Shown: positions 1 through 7,367, numbered from the stretch's first letter. The stretch: 17,764 nt of DNA from CAZDDW01 sp964480695 (GCA_964480695.1 CAYZPO010000018.1:1-17764); one strand, 5' to 3'. Notes: a model not told the origin generated them from the letters alone. Numbers and translations: made by a program.

Positions 1-982
1 GTTTGATCTTCTCATACGCGTCTTCAGCCGAGGACACTCCACCGCAGCCAATAATTGTGAATCTGTCTCCGTAATTTTTGAAGGCATAACTAATCAGTTT
101 ATTCGATCCATCAAATGTTGGTTGTCCAGAAAAATTTCCTTCTCCTGCTTTTGAGATTTCGGTTTGATCAAAATTTGGATTTGATCGATCTTTACAAAGG
201 TTGGAAAAAATGAACCCCTTGATAAAATCATATTCACGAGCAATCTCCATTAACTTCCCAGCCTCTTCTTCAGAAGTCTCTAAATGCATTTTAACAAAGA
301 CAGGCTTTTTGTAGTTAAGATTCGACAGGGCTTGGAGTAGTTTTGAAAAACCAGATGGTTTTGAAAAAGTTTCAGTATCTTCTGCGATGTTTACCAGATT
401 TGGGCAACTGATATTTAATTCATAATAGTCAACAAGGTTAGCATCGAGTGCTTTTTTGAAACCAGAGACAACGTCTTGGATTTGATCGTCAAAGCCGAGG
501 TAGCTCCTATTCGTTGACCCAATGCTCATTCCAAACGGAAACGTTTTTTTAGAACCTTGAATATTATTAATACCGACGTCCATGCCTTTGCTTTTGAATC
601 CTTTGTTGACCAACAGAGATTTTGATTTTTCTAATCGACCAAGTCGTGGGGCAGGATTGCCTTTATATGCTTCATTAGTGATGGTCCCGACAGTGTGAAA
701 TCCAAATCCGACAGAGGGAATAATATTTATAAGTTTTGCATTGTAATCAAAGCCAGCAGCCAGACCAATCGGGTTAGGGAAGTCTATTCCCAGGACCTCC
801 TGTCGCAGAGTTGTGTTTGAGTATTTAAACAAACGCGAGGTCAATTGTCGGGTGATTGAGAGCCGTCCAAACTGTTCACCCATCCAAACAAAAATATTAT
901 GAATGAGCTCTGCGTCAATCATGAATAGAATTGGTTTTAAAATGTGACGGTAACTGAGTTTGAAAAAATTAGTCGCGATCAT
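1..982 (-). CDS. pyrD: Dihydroorotate dehydrogenase, class 2-like (3' end cut by window)
   Basis: This enzyme oxidises dihydroorotate to orotate in pyrimidine synthesis using FMN. I translated the minus strand from an ATG at 982; 327 residues are visible and the C-terminus lies beyond base 1. The N-terminal 60 residues resemble the membrane-binding extension of class 2 (quinone-linked) enzymes, with DAELIH in place of the usual DPExxH. FMN-barrel motifs follow: GLAAGFDYNA (73-82), NKGFKSKG (126-133), YELNISCPN (187-195), VKMH (230-233), GNFSG (282-286) and IIGCGGVSS (310-318). Two changes stand out: Cys193 sits where class 2 enzymes have the catalytic Ser, and Tyr80 replaces the usual Lys of GLDK. 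The start overlaps the end of trmD by 14 bases, so translation is probably coupled. Family identity is secure; the electron acceptor is not. Confidence 0.9.
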   Translation of the reverse strand, partial: MIATNFFKLSYRHILKPILFMIDAELIHNIFVWMGEQFGRLSITRQLTSRLFKYSNTTLRQEVLGIDFPNPIGLAAGFDYNAKLINIIPSVGFGFHTVGTITNEAYKGNPAPRLGRLEKSKSLLVNKGFKSKGMDVGINNIQGSKKTFPFGMSIGSTNRSYLGFDDQIQDVVSGFKKALDANLVDYYELNISCPNLVNIAEDTETFSKPSGFSKLLQALSNLNYKKPVFVKMHLETSEEEAGKLMEIAREYDFIKGFIFSNLCKDRSNPNFDQTEISKAGEGNFSGQPTFDGSNKLISYAFKNYGDRFTIIGCGGVSSAEDAYEKIK

Positions 983-1622
983 ATTTTTGGTTCTTCTGCC
1001 GCCATTCAGCGATCTTAGCATGATCTCCGCTCAAGAGAACTTCTGGTACCTTCCATTTACCATGCTTTTCTGGTTTTGTGTACTGTGGGTACTCGAGGAC
1101 ACCCTCGACTGTGTGCGATTCAGACTCGAGTGACTCAGCCTTGCCCAGAACCCCGGGAATCATACGGGCAATGGCATCGGTCATAACTAACGCTGGAAGC
1201 TCTCCGCCAGTGAGAACGTAGTCTCCGATCGACAAAGACTCATCAGCCAGGTGTTTCTCTACGCGAGCGTCGATTCCTTCATATCGTCCACACAGGAAAA
1301 TCACCTGGTCGTATTTCGCAAGTCGTTTAGCATCTTTCTGAGTGAATTTTTTACCTGAAGCCGAGGTCAGAACTACGCGCACCTTTTTGCGTCGAGTTCT
1401 GACTTTTCTCAAAGCTCGATCAAACGGTTCCACCTGCATCACCATTCCTGGACCTCCGCCGTAAGGCGTATCATCGACCTGTTTGTGTTTGCCCTTGGCA
1501 TAGTCTCGCAGATTGTGAACCCGAAGATCCAATAGCTTCTTTGCCCGCCCTAAAATACTGCCCTTCAAATACGGTTCACACATTTCCGGAAAAATTGTCA
1601 CAATATCAAATCGTTTTTTCAT
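969..1622 (-). CDS. trmD: tRNA (guanine-N1)-methyltransferase TrmD
   Basis: TrmD methylates N1 of G37 next to the anticodon using S-adenosylmethionine, preventing +1 frameshifting. The protein has 217 residues, slightly shorter than the usual 230-250. Trefoil-knot SPOUT motifs are visible in order: PYGGGPGMVM (53-62), LTSASG (85-90), FLCGRYEGIDARV (109-121), SIGDYVLTGGELPAL (131-145), and the C-terminal LEYPQYTKPE (176-185) and VPEVLLSGDHAKI (192-204). The position before the last block reads ESESH where E. coli has the acidic DSF, so the general-base aspartate may be replaced by a neighbouring acidic residue. The gene begins 2 bases after the stop of the 999-aa gene and overlaps pyrD, so all three are probably one transcript. 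RimM, a common neighbour in other bacteria, is absent here. Confidence 0.96.
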   Translation of the reverse strand: MKKRFDIVTIFPEMCEPYLKGSILGRAKKLLDLRVHNLRDYAKGKHKQVDDTPYGGGPGMVMQVEPFDRALRKVRTRRKKVRVVLTSASGKKFTQKDAKRLAKYDQVIFLCGRYEGIDARVEKHLADESLSIGDYVLTGGELPALVMTDAIARMIPGVLGKAESLESESHTVEGVLEYPQYTKPEKHGKWKVPEVLLSGDHAKIAEWRQKNQKYDRD

Positions 1623-1624
1623 AA

Positions 1625-4624
1625 TTATTTATCGCCAGGCATTTCTTTGATCAACACTTTTCGTGGTGCTATTCCGTCAGGTGGACTGATAGCTCCTTGG
1701 TCTTCAAGGTGTTGGATAATCCCAGCCGCTTCGTTGTAATCAATTCTCAATTGTCGTTGTAGCATCGAGGTCGAGGCTTTGCCAGTTTGTATAATCAACT
1801 TTGTTGCTTCTTCAAGATTTGGAAGCTCATCAGGAGACGTTTCTTTTTTTATTTCAAGAGTGTCTGCTGAATCTGGATCAGGCTCTGGATCAGGCGATCC
1901 CCACATCGCTTTTTCAATCAAAGCTTTTATTTTAGGGCTTCGGTCATAACTGGAAAAGAAGCCGTATGGAGAGACTGCTCCTTTTTTTGTTTTTCCATGT
2001 TCTTGATGCTGAAAATGTATTTGTTTTGCAAACTCTCCTTTACGTACAGCCTTGATTAAATCGTCATAAAATTTAACTGCGCCATCGTCACCTAAGTCAT
2101 TATATAATTCTCTGGATGCAGAAACTGCCGCCTCCGCCAAGGTAACGAGCTCTGCTTGTTCCTTTGGATCAAGATCAAAAGTAGGAGTTTCAGGTTCAGG
2201 GATTTGGAAAACCTCTGCTTCTTTAGATTCCTGCCCCGGTTCTGTATCAGACCCAATAAAGAGAACTCGTTCCGCTCCACCTTTGTTAGCTGCCCATTGT
2301 TCGTATGGTGGACGTAGTGGGTGGTCATTGTTGTTCTGCGATCCAGTCTCCCAATCTTCTTCAGAGATAGCGAATTTTTCAAGAGCTGTTTGTCTGGCCA
2401 GCTCACGAGCATAACCAGGATCATCACGCAGCTGATCTTCCAAATGCACAGCCACAGATTCTGGTAAGAGAATTTTTACGCTCATGTATTGTCCCGGGCG
2501 CTTTGAGTAATCTTGATATCCATCATAGTCATCGGTACGTTCGTCATCAACGGTTTGATAAGAAAATTCGTAAAGCATTTCATCGGTTCCAAAATCAACC
2601 CGGTCTTTGTGCTGCACTCCAATAAATTGACCAGTCGGAACTTTTCTGGTTTTTTTACCAAAACCTAAGAACCCACCATATTGCTCATCTTTCATAATCG
2701 GTTCTCGTACCAGAGAGATGCGGACGACTTCATTGGCTCCGTGTTTTTGAGCTAGTTGTTGTGTGTTCTTCTGTTCTAACTCAGGATTTTCCTCACGTCT
2801 TATGTCAGTTATGGTACAGGTTCCAGCCCCCTTCCTCTCCGGGTGATTAGCACCCACCAAGGAGCTGCCCATTTGAAACCCGCCATGATGGAAAATGTCA
2901 GCGGTTAACTCTCGACGTTCTCTTTCTAAATCCGTCTCAAATTCAACTGATGGCACAAATCGTGGATCCTGTTCCATGGCACTAAGTACTAGTTGATATT
3001 CGTTCAGCAGGGTTTTGTCTTCATCACAGCGAGCACCTCTTGCTTGGTAATCGGCAATGTATTTTTGGGTATTTTCAATTTGTTCTAGTACATATTGATA
3101 AGGACTTCGATCAAAGACATCTTTGGCAGAGGGACTGAAGTAGTCTTGGTCGTGTACCAGCATGTTTTTTAATTCAATTAGGCCAGCCATACTCTCTTCA
3201 TACACTTGCCGAACGTCTTCATTGGCACTAGATATTATTCGTTCTTTATATTGGATTCCAGAGTCAAATACTTTTGCTCCCAAAGTTTCAATAATTTCTA
3301 AATCCTCTGGCGACATTTTTTTTTCAGGAGTTGATTCCATAGTTTCCCAGACAGTCGACTCGTCATCAGTGCTTTCATCCTCCGATGGTGTGGTCTCTGG
3401 CTTTGCTTCTGGTTGAGCCTCAACCTGTTCTTCAATCTGTTCTTCAGTCTCTTCTTCTGCTGGCTGCAAACTATCCAAATATTCCTGAAAACGCGGCGAG
3501 CGTTCCATGACTTCTAGTAATTGATTACTGGATGGACCAGATGCAGTTCCCTCATCACTTTCTTTAAATCTTGTTAAAAATTCGTATGGGCTTTCTTGGC
3601 TAATTTTATCTCGAAGTTGCCCATTCTCTTCGCACTGGAATCGAATCTTTTCAAAAAATTTACCTTGAATAACGGCTGCTCGCATGGCTTGGAATTGAGC
3701 GACTTGTACAGGATCATCTTTTAGGTCTTCGACTGCAGCATCAAAGTATTCTGGAGCTGCTTTGTTTAAAGCATGTTGATCACGGACGCGAATTTCCGGA
3801 ACAGGGCTATCAAGTCCTTTGGCTTCAAAGCGTGGAGATTCTTGCATCATCAATAACATTTGTTCACTTCCTTCAGCCAGATCGAGTAGGTTTTCGTCTT
3901 TACGTTCCCTAAGATTATATTGCGAAGAAAGATATTCAAAAGGGGACAGAGTTGTTTTCGGATCTTTAACACCAGGCACCTTATATTCAACCGGGTCAAA
4001 AAAGTTCCCTGCTTCTATCGCTTTCTTGATTGCTTTCAGGGTAGCCTGCGCTTCAGGAGGCTCGTTGACCGGGTCCTCCATTTGGGTTTCAAAATATGTC
4101 CCAGCCATTTGTTTTAGTCTGGTTTCTTGGCGGGCAGCTAAAGCATCAGGGCCACGTTCAATTTTTATTTGTTGTTGACCAACTTCAAAGGTGTGACTGG
4201 TAACTCCGGTTCGATCTGAGATTTCAATTAGGTCAGCCTTCAGCTGGCCAAGTTTAGCCCGCCGGGCAGCTACAGCCTCGTCTCCACCAGCATAGTATTC
4301 TGCTAAAGCAGCCTGCATACGAGTATCTAGATCATTTTGAGCGGCCGCTGCTTCAGCCGCTGCGGCAACTGTGGCTTGGCGATCTTGTTCTCCCTGGTCC
4401 GCTTGTTGAATAACTCGTTCAGCTTCTTGTCGAACCAGCCTGCATCCTCGCTCTACCTCCCGGTGTTTGTCCCTGGCTTCAGTAAATCGTTTGTAAGCCG
4501 ACTCAATTCCAAAAAGTTGCTCCCAAAATCCAGGTCGAGCTTTTTTAAGTTCTTTTTCGGATCTTTTTAATACTGCCTCTTCACGTCGAATCCTTTTTCG
4601 GGCTTGGGCAGGTCCATCAAACAT
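1625..4624 (-). CDS. Large repeat protein with C-terminal FtsK-gamma-like winged helix
   Basis: This is a 999-residue soluble protein of unknown role, with no signal peptide or membrane segment. Residues 1-135 are charged and helical, probably coiled coil. I see four diverged copies of one module at about 174-266, 292-380, 474-556 and 838-908. Each runs from a helix into GxFF (or YF), then SP[YF]x[FY], then a helix, most ending [SD]PRF. An acidic linker (386-440) separates copies 2 and 3. Residues 565-790 form a unique region containing GGFLGFGKKTRK (650-661). Residues 936-998 match the FtsK gamma domain: GKASTSMLQRQLRIDYNEAA, then a helix, then QGAISPPDG and PRKVL. No FtsK motor domain is present. 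The start overlaps the 60-aa gene by 8 bases. A DNA-binding scaffold for segregation or dimer resolution is an inference only. Confidence 0.9.
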   Translation of the reverse strand: MFDGPAQARKRIRREEAVLKRSEKELKKARPGFWEQLFGIESAYKRFTEARDKHREVERGCRLVRQEAERVIQQADQGEQDRQATVAAAAEAAAAQNDLDTRMQAALAEYYAGGDEAVAARRAKLGQLKADLIEISDRTGVTSHTFEVGQQQIKIERGPDALAARQETRLKQMAGTYFETQMEDPVNEPPEAQATLKAIKKAIEAGNFFDPVEYKVPGVKDPKTTLSPFEYLSSQYNLRERKDENLLDLAEGSEQMLLMMQESPRFEAKGLDSPVPEIRVRDQHALNKAAPEYFDAAVEDLKDDPVQVAQFQAMRAAVIQGKFFEKIRFQCEENGQLRDKISQESPYEFLTRFKESDEGTASGPSSNQLLEVMERSPRFQEYLDSLQPAEEETEEQIEEQVEAQPEAKPETTPSEDESTDDESTVWETMESTPEKKMSPEDLEIIETLGAKVFDSGIQYKERIISSANEDVRQVYEESMAGLIELKNMLVHDQDYFSPSAKDVFDRSPYQYVLEQIENTQKYIADYQARGARCDEDKTLLNEYQLVLSAMEQDPRFVPSVEFETDLERERRELTADIFHHGGFQMGSSLVGANHPERKGAGTCTITDIRREENPELEQKNTQQLAQKHGANEVVRISLVREPIMKDEQYGGFLGFGKKTRKVPTGQFIGVQHKDRVDFGTDEMLYEFSYQTVDDERTDDYDGYQDYSKRPGQYMSVKILLPESVAVHLEDQLRDDPGYARELARQTALEKFAISEEDWETGSQNNNDHPLRPPYEQWAANKGGAERVLFIGSDTEPGQESKEAEVFQIPEPETPTFDLDPKEQAELVTLAEAAVSASRELYNDLGDDGAVKFYDDLIKAVRKGEFAKQIHFQHQEHGKTKKGAVSPYGFFSSYDRSPKIKALIEKAMWGSPDPEPDPDSADTLEIKKETSPDELPNLEEATKLIIQTGKASTSMLQRQLRIDYNEAAGIIQHLEDQGAISPPDGIAPRKVLIKEMPGDK

Positions 4625-4799
4625 CTTCTTGATTGATTATTTTTTTATGAAGTTGTCGAACCTTAGCTTCGTCGATTTCTTGCATTACTTTCCAAAAATC
4701 TTCCCAACGTTTTTTCTGAATAGCATTTAGACTATCATGAAATTTTTGATAGGCCTGCTCTATTTCTTCTAACGGATTTTGGTCGTTGTCTTGGCTCAT
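4617..4799 (-). CDS. Small charged helical protein, 60 aa
   Basis: The protein is hypothetical, with no family recognised. It is almost entirely charged and predicted helical (EEIEQAYQKF, KKRWEDFWKVMQEIDEAKV), so a short coiled coil or adaptor is plausible. It is likely real because its end overlaps the start of the 999-aa gene by 8 bases, the spacing expected for translational coupling, and it fills the gap after the terminator hairpin exactly. No Shine-Dalgarno site is visible; the preceding bases are AT-rich. It could be a partner of the repeat protein encoded just downstream, but nothing in the sequence proves that. Confidence 0.7.
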   Translation of the reverse strand: MSQDNDQNPLEEIEQAYQKFHDSLNAIQKKRWEDFWKVMQEIDEAKVRQLHKKIINQEDV

Positions 4800-4816
4800 A
4801 TTTTGGTTAAAATAAA

Positions 4817-4850
4817 CGAAAACCGTGGTTACACTTTACCACGGTTTTCG
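4817..4850 (-). terminator. Perfect 13-bp hairpin between khpA and the 60-aa gene
   Basis: Arms cgaaaaccgtggt (4817-4829) and its exact reverse complement (4838-4850) flank an 8-base loop. On the minus strand the hairpin is followed by TTTATTTT, as expected for an intrinsic terminator of khpA. It lies only 17 bases before the start of the 60-aa gene, so termination may be partial and act as an attenuator for the downstream operon, since I see no separate promoter between them. Confidence 0.8.
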
Positions 4851-4866
4851 GATTTTTTGAAAGCAA

Positions 4867-5187
4867 TTAAATGCCGAGTTCGTCGACAGCTGAAGTGTCA
4901 ACGTCGTCCGTGGCAGCAGCAGCTGGAGCTGGGCCGCGTGATCCCTCCGGTTCAAAGATCTTGAGGTTGACGCGGGCATTGCTGCGAGCACCAACGATCT
5001 TGAGCAGGGTGCGGATAGCGCGGGCAGTCTGACCTTGGCGGCCAATAACGTAACCCATGTCATCCGGGTTGATGTGAAGAGTGATGAGAACACCACGCTC
5101 GTCAACCATACGCTCAGTACGGACATCGTCAGGATTGTTAACAATCTCTTTGACGATATACTCGACAAACTCTTGGTCTTTTTCCAT
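4867..5187 (-). CDS. khpA: KH-domain RNA-binding protein (KhpA family)
   Basis: KhpA proteins are small single-KH RNA-binding proteins that act in RNA metabolism and, in several Gram-positives, in cell elongation together with KhpB. The 106-residue protein has the typical N-terminus (VEYIVKEIVNNPDDVRTE), a strand ending LHINPDDMG, the RNA-binding GxxG loop as GRQG (49-52), then TARAIRTLLKIVGARSN. A 25-residue Ala/Gly/Asp-rich tail (82-106) extends beyond the usual 75-80 residues. The gene classically follows rpsP; here rpsP is about 1.4 kb upstream across an inserted gene. It has its own consensus promoter (5283-5311) and an 88-base leader that carries a possible short ORF. No Shine-Dalgarno site precedes the ATG. 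Confidence 0.93.
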   Translation of the reverse strand: MEKDQEFVEYIVKEIVNNPDDVRTERMVDERGVLITLHINPDDMGYVIGRQGQTARAIRTLLKIVGARSNARVNLKIFEPEGSRGPAPAAAATDDVDTSAVDELGI

Positions 5188-5188
5188 A

Positions 5189-5254
5189 TCAGGGAGTCTG
5201 TCTTACACGTGTTATGAACAATTTCTTTTGTCGCAAGCTGGGCCTGTCGACCAT
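5189..5254 (-). CDS. Possible 21-codon upstream ORF in the khpA leader
   Basis: An ATG at 5254 opens a 21-codon frame encoding a basic peptide (MVDRPSLRQKKLF...). Its stop codon is separated from the khpA ATG by one base. Because khpA lacks a visible Shine-Dalgarno site, coupled translation from this ORF is possible. The ORF also has no ribosome-binding site, and a frame of this size can arise by chance. Confidence 0.25.
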   Translation of the reverse strand: MVDRPSLRQKKLFITRVRQTP

Positions 5255-5282
5255 GCTGGCTAGTCTTGTGACGTCGGGTAGA

Positions 5283-5311
5283 ATTATACCAGGAAAAAGG
5301 CCGTTTGTCAA
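5283..5311 (-). promoter_or_regulatory. Consensus sigma70 promoter for khpA
   Basis: On the minus strand TTGACA (5306-5311) and TATAAT (5283-5288) are separated by 17 bases, both perfect consensus hexamers. Transcription would start near 5276, giving a leader of about 88 bases. Confidence 0.85.
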
Positions 5312-5315
5312 TGGC

Positions 5316-5344
5316 TTGACACCAAGCTAAAATGGTGGTATTCT
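5316..5344 (+). promoter_or_regulatory. Sigma70 promoter for the GC-rich secreted-protein gene
   Basis: TTGACA (5316-5321), a 17-base spacer and TATTCT (5339-5344). Its -35 is only 4 bases from the divergent khpA -35, so the two -35 boxes form a palindrome, TGTCAA-TGGC-TTGACA. Transcription would begin near 5351, which excludes a start at the upstream GTG 5346. Confidence 0.75.
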
Positions 5345-5381
5345 GGTGAGCTTCTTGATGAAGCTGGATGAAAGGATACGC

Positions 5382-6470
5382 ATGCGACCGAACAACCTGA
5401 TGGCCCCCCTTTTCCTGATCAGCCTTCTGTGCTGGCCCACCTTGTCGCTCGCCCAGAGCGAGGCCGAGACCCCGCTCGATGAGGATGCGGGTGAAGACTG
5501 GCTCAGCGGCTCGACTGCATTCGACGACCGGGCCGAGGTCCTGGGCTTCTCCGCCAAGTTCGAGGAGCGACACTTCGAGGTCCAAGTCGAGCTGTCCCAT
5601 CCAGTCATGGCTGGACAGTACGTACGTGGGCGTGGCTTCGGTCATCCCGAGTACGTCGAGCTCGAGCTGCCGTTCGCTCGACTGATCGAAGAACCGATCG
5701 AGTACTCGGCCGAGCCCTTTCCAGGCTACTCGCGGATCACGATCGAGCCGTTCGAAGACACTCTGAGTGGTGTGGTGGTCAAGTTCTGGTTCGATACCCC
5801 GCGTTCGTTCCCAGACGTACGGATCAATCTCGACTACCAAACAGGCCAGACGATCACCATGACCTCAGCCCGGGAATACGACCAGCAGCGTCGTCTGCGG
5901 GAGCACTGGGACGGCTGGGTCACCTTGCGAGGTCGGAAAGAGCCGGAGTCGACCGGGCCGGTGAATCCGTTCGCCAGGTACGAGCTGTACACGATCGAAC
6001 AGGTCGAAGTCTCGGGCCGTGAGGTCCGAGTAGTGACTAGCTTGGACGAGCTGGACGTACACCATCAGCAGGACAACGCGATTTCCTGGGACGGCCAGTT
6101 CGAGCTGCGGCATCAGATCCGCAATGGCCGTGTTCTGTACTTGCAAGAGCGGGATCCGGTCACCGGCTATGTCTACTACCGACCGAACCACTGGCCGGAT
6201 ATCGCGGACAAGGGTCCGGGTCGACTGACCGTTCTCCTGCGACGCGGAGCCACTTTGGCCGAGCGACGGATGGAGCCGCTGGAGTCCAAACGTGAGGAGC
6301 AGTTCCTGGGTGAGGTTCAGATCGTGGATCCTGGTGACGCGTACCGCATGGCCACTCAGGACGAGATCGCCATTTGGATAGAGCTGCCTCAGGGGGTGTT
6401 CGATTACACCTTCTGGGTCGAAGGCGGTACTCTGGTCATTCGTGCGAGCGACCCGTTGCCGGTCGACTAG
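5382..6470 (+). CDS. GC-rich orphan: predicted secreted protein, 362 aa
   Basis: The function is unknown and I recognise no family. I chose ATG 5382 because AAAGGA lies 5 bases before it, it is downstream of the predicted transcription start, and it begins a good signal peptide: a basic start, the hydrophobic APLFLISLLCWPTLSLA, and a cleavage site after the SLA before QS. The mature protein is acidic and probably beta-rich, with alternating strands such as FEVQVELSHPV and YVELELPFARL. The ending (WIELPQGVFDYTFWVEGGTLVIRAS) resembles a beta-sandwich. Codon use is far richer in G and C than neighbouring genes: 40 of 60 bases at 5521-5580 against 24 of 60 at 3121-3180. It is a single-gene unit with its own promoter and terminator, placed between rpsP and khpA. 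Acquisition or special selection on composition are both possible. Confidence 0.85.
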   Translation: MRPNNLMAPLFLISLLCWPTLSLAQSEAETPLDEDAGEDWLSGSTAFDDRAEVLGFSAKFEERHFEVQVELSHPVMAGQYVRGRGFGHPEYVELELPFARLIEEPIEYSAEPFPGYSRITIEPFEDTLSGVVVKFWFDTPRSFPDVRINLDYQTGQTITMTSAREYDQQRRLREHWDGWVTLRGRKEPESTGPVNPFARYELYTIEQVEVSGREVRVVTSLDELDVHHQQDNAISWDGQFELRHQIRNGRVLYLQERDPVTGYVYYRPNHWPDIADKGPGRLTVLLRRGATLAERRMEPLESKREEQFLGEVQIVDPGDAYRMATQDEIAIWIELPQGVFDYTFWVEGGTLVIRASDPLPVD

Positions 6471-6508
6471 CTCCGTCGAGCTCTGCTCGACACTCTCCAC
6501 TAAACTCA

Positions 6509-6535
6509 AAGGCGAGGCCCCTCGGGCCTCGCCTT
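6509..6535. terminator. Strong GC-rich hairpin between convergent genes
   Basis: Arms aaggcgaggccc (6509-6520) and gggcctcgcctt (6524-6535) form a perfect 12-bp stem with a 3-base loop. It lies between the plus-strand secreted-protein gene and the minus-strand rpsP, so it can serve both. The T-tracts are poor (CAACGTTTT on the plus side), which lowers certainty about efficiency. Confidence 0.7.
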
Positions 6536-6554
6536 CAACGTTTTGAAATAAATT

Positions 6555-6983
6555 TTATTCAGCCGGTTTTTCTTCTTCAGCTTTTGGCTCTTCTTTTGGT
6601 TCGTCCGCTGGCTTTTCTTCAGCTTCAGCCGGAGCCTTCTCTTTGGGTTCTTCAGTTCCTTCGTTCTTCAGTTCTTCAGTTTTCTCCTCAGCCTCTTTGC
6701 CCTTATTAGCTCGCTTCTTTGAAATATGAGTCACACCACGCTTGTCACCCTTCACGATTCCAGCATCTACTAACATGTTCCAAACAGAGTTAGAAGCCTG
6801 AGCACCTTGGTCCAACCAGTATTTGATCCGTTCTTCTTTAAGCACGGTTTCCTTGGTTCGTGGGTTGCGATGACCAAGAATTTCGATTGATTTACCCCAA
6901 GGATCACGGCGCTTGTCCATGACCACGACACGATAATGAGGCTGTTTTTTCTTCCCAGTACGGGAAAGTCTAATTGATAGCAT
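6555..6983 (-). CDS. rpsP: Ribosomal protein bS16 with long charged C-terminal tail
   Basis: bS16 is a small-subunit protein needed for 30S assembly. Residues 1-90 are canonical: MLSIRLSRTGKKKQPHYRVVVMD, then RDPWGKSIEILGHRNP, then an LKEERIKYWLDQGAQ motif. The family is normally 80-90 residues long; here it is 142, extended by about 47 residues rich in Glu, Lys, Ala and Pro (from about 96 to the end). The extension is probably disordered. A minus-strand promoter lies at 7020-7048, giving a leader of about 30 bases with no visible Shine-Dalgarno site. In many bacteria rpsP heads an operon with khpA, rimM and trmD; here it is its own unit, cut off from khpA by the GC-rich gene. Confidence 0.96.
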   Translation of the reverse strand: MLSIRLSRTGKKKQPHYRVVVMDKRRDPWGKSIEILGHRNPRTKETVLKEERIKYWLDQGAQASNSVWNMLVDAGIVKGDKRGVTHISKKRANKGKEAEEKTEELKNEGTEEPKEKAPAEAEEKPADEPKEEPKAEEEKPAE

Positions 6984-7019
6984 AATTTGATGTGTAAACT
7001 AGATAACTTTTGTGGGCGC

Positions 7020-7048
7020 AGTATATACGTATTTTGGGAATTAGTCAA
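7020..7048 (-). promoter_or_regulatory. Sigma70 promoter for rpsP
   Basis: Minus-strand TTGACT (7043-7048), 17-base spacer, TATACT (7020-7025). Confidence 0.75.
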
Positions 7049-7058
7049 GATCCGCCAG

Positions 7059-7103
7059 TTTTAGCTTAAAATCAGCTTGTCAAGGTTGACAACTAAGCTA
7101 AAA
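7059..7103. repeat. Nested inverted repeats between the rpsP and 63-aa gene promoters
   Basis: Outer arms TTTTAGCTTA (7059-7068) and TAAGCTAAAA (7094-7103) are exact reverse complements. Inside lies a second palindrome, TTGTCAA-GG-TTGACAA (7077-7092, one mismatched pair). The inner palindrome contains the plus-strand -35 box. The layout suits a regulator-binding site or a cruciform in the intergenic region; which, if either, is unknown. Confidence 0.55.
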
Positions 7104-7114
7104 TATGCTATTAT
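7086..7114 (+). promoter_or_regulatory. Sigma70 promoter for the 63-aa gene
   Basis: TTGACA (7086-7091), 17-base spacer, TATTAT (7109-7114). The spacer holds AAGCTAAAAT, which also occurs in the spacer of the 5316 promoter, shifted by one base. Confidence 0.8.
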
Positions 7115-7155
7115 ATGCGCATAAATTATTAATAATTTTTTTAAGCTATAATCAT

Positions 7156-7347
7156 ATGGGATTAGCAGGATCAAGCCCTGACATTGCAGGTGCACGTCAA
7201 GCAGCAGCTCGAGCTGCTCGTGGTGACCGTTTAAAGCGTGCTCAGGAGATGGACGACCTGATGGGTACCACAGCTGAACAGCTAGATGCTAAGGCTAAGG
7301 CCGAAGAGGCCGAAGGAGCTGAGACTACTGACGGCGCTGAAGCATAA
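7156..7347 (+). CDS. Small alanine-rich charged protein, 63 aa
   Basis: The protein is hypothetical with no family recognised. I chose ATG 7156 because the promoter at 7086-7114 would start transcription near 7121, after the in-frame upstream starts. The protein begins MGLAGSSPDIAGARQAAARA, has a basic patch (RAARGDRLKRAQ, 20-30), then DDLMGTTAEQLDAKAKAEEAEGAE, and ends acidic. It is predicted helical and soluble, with no signal peptide. It has a near-consensus promoter, a leader of about 35 bases and a strong terminator, so it is probably well expressed as a single-gene transcript. The basic middle could bind nucleic acid, but that is only a guess. Confidence 0.75.
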   Translation: MGLAGSSPDIAGARQAAARAARGDRLKRAQEMDDLMGTTAEQLDAKAKAEEAEGAETTDGAEA

Positions 7348-7367
7348 TATTTTCTTAATAAAAAGAT

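Noticed and set aside
5346..5381. GTG start for the secreted protein
   Set aside because: It precedes the expected transcription start and puts charged residues before the signal peptide.
4836..5840. Long minus-strand open frame spanning khpA and the start of the GC-rich gene
   Set aside because: It overlaps khpA and its promoter in another frame and runs antisense to a gene with a signal peptide; GC-rich sequence opens antisense frames by chance.
5865..6509. 214-codon minus-strand frame antisense to the GC-rich secreted-protein gene
   Set aside because: No domain, no promoter or ribosome-binding site, and it covers the terminator hairpin; it is a mirror of GC-rich codon use.
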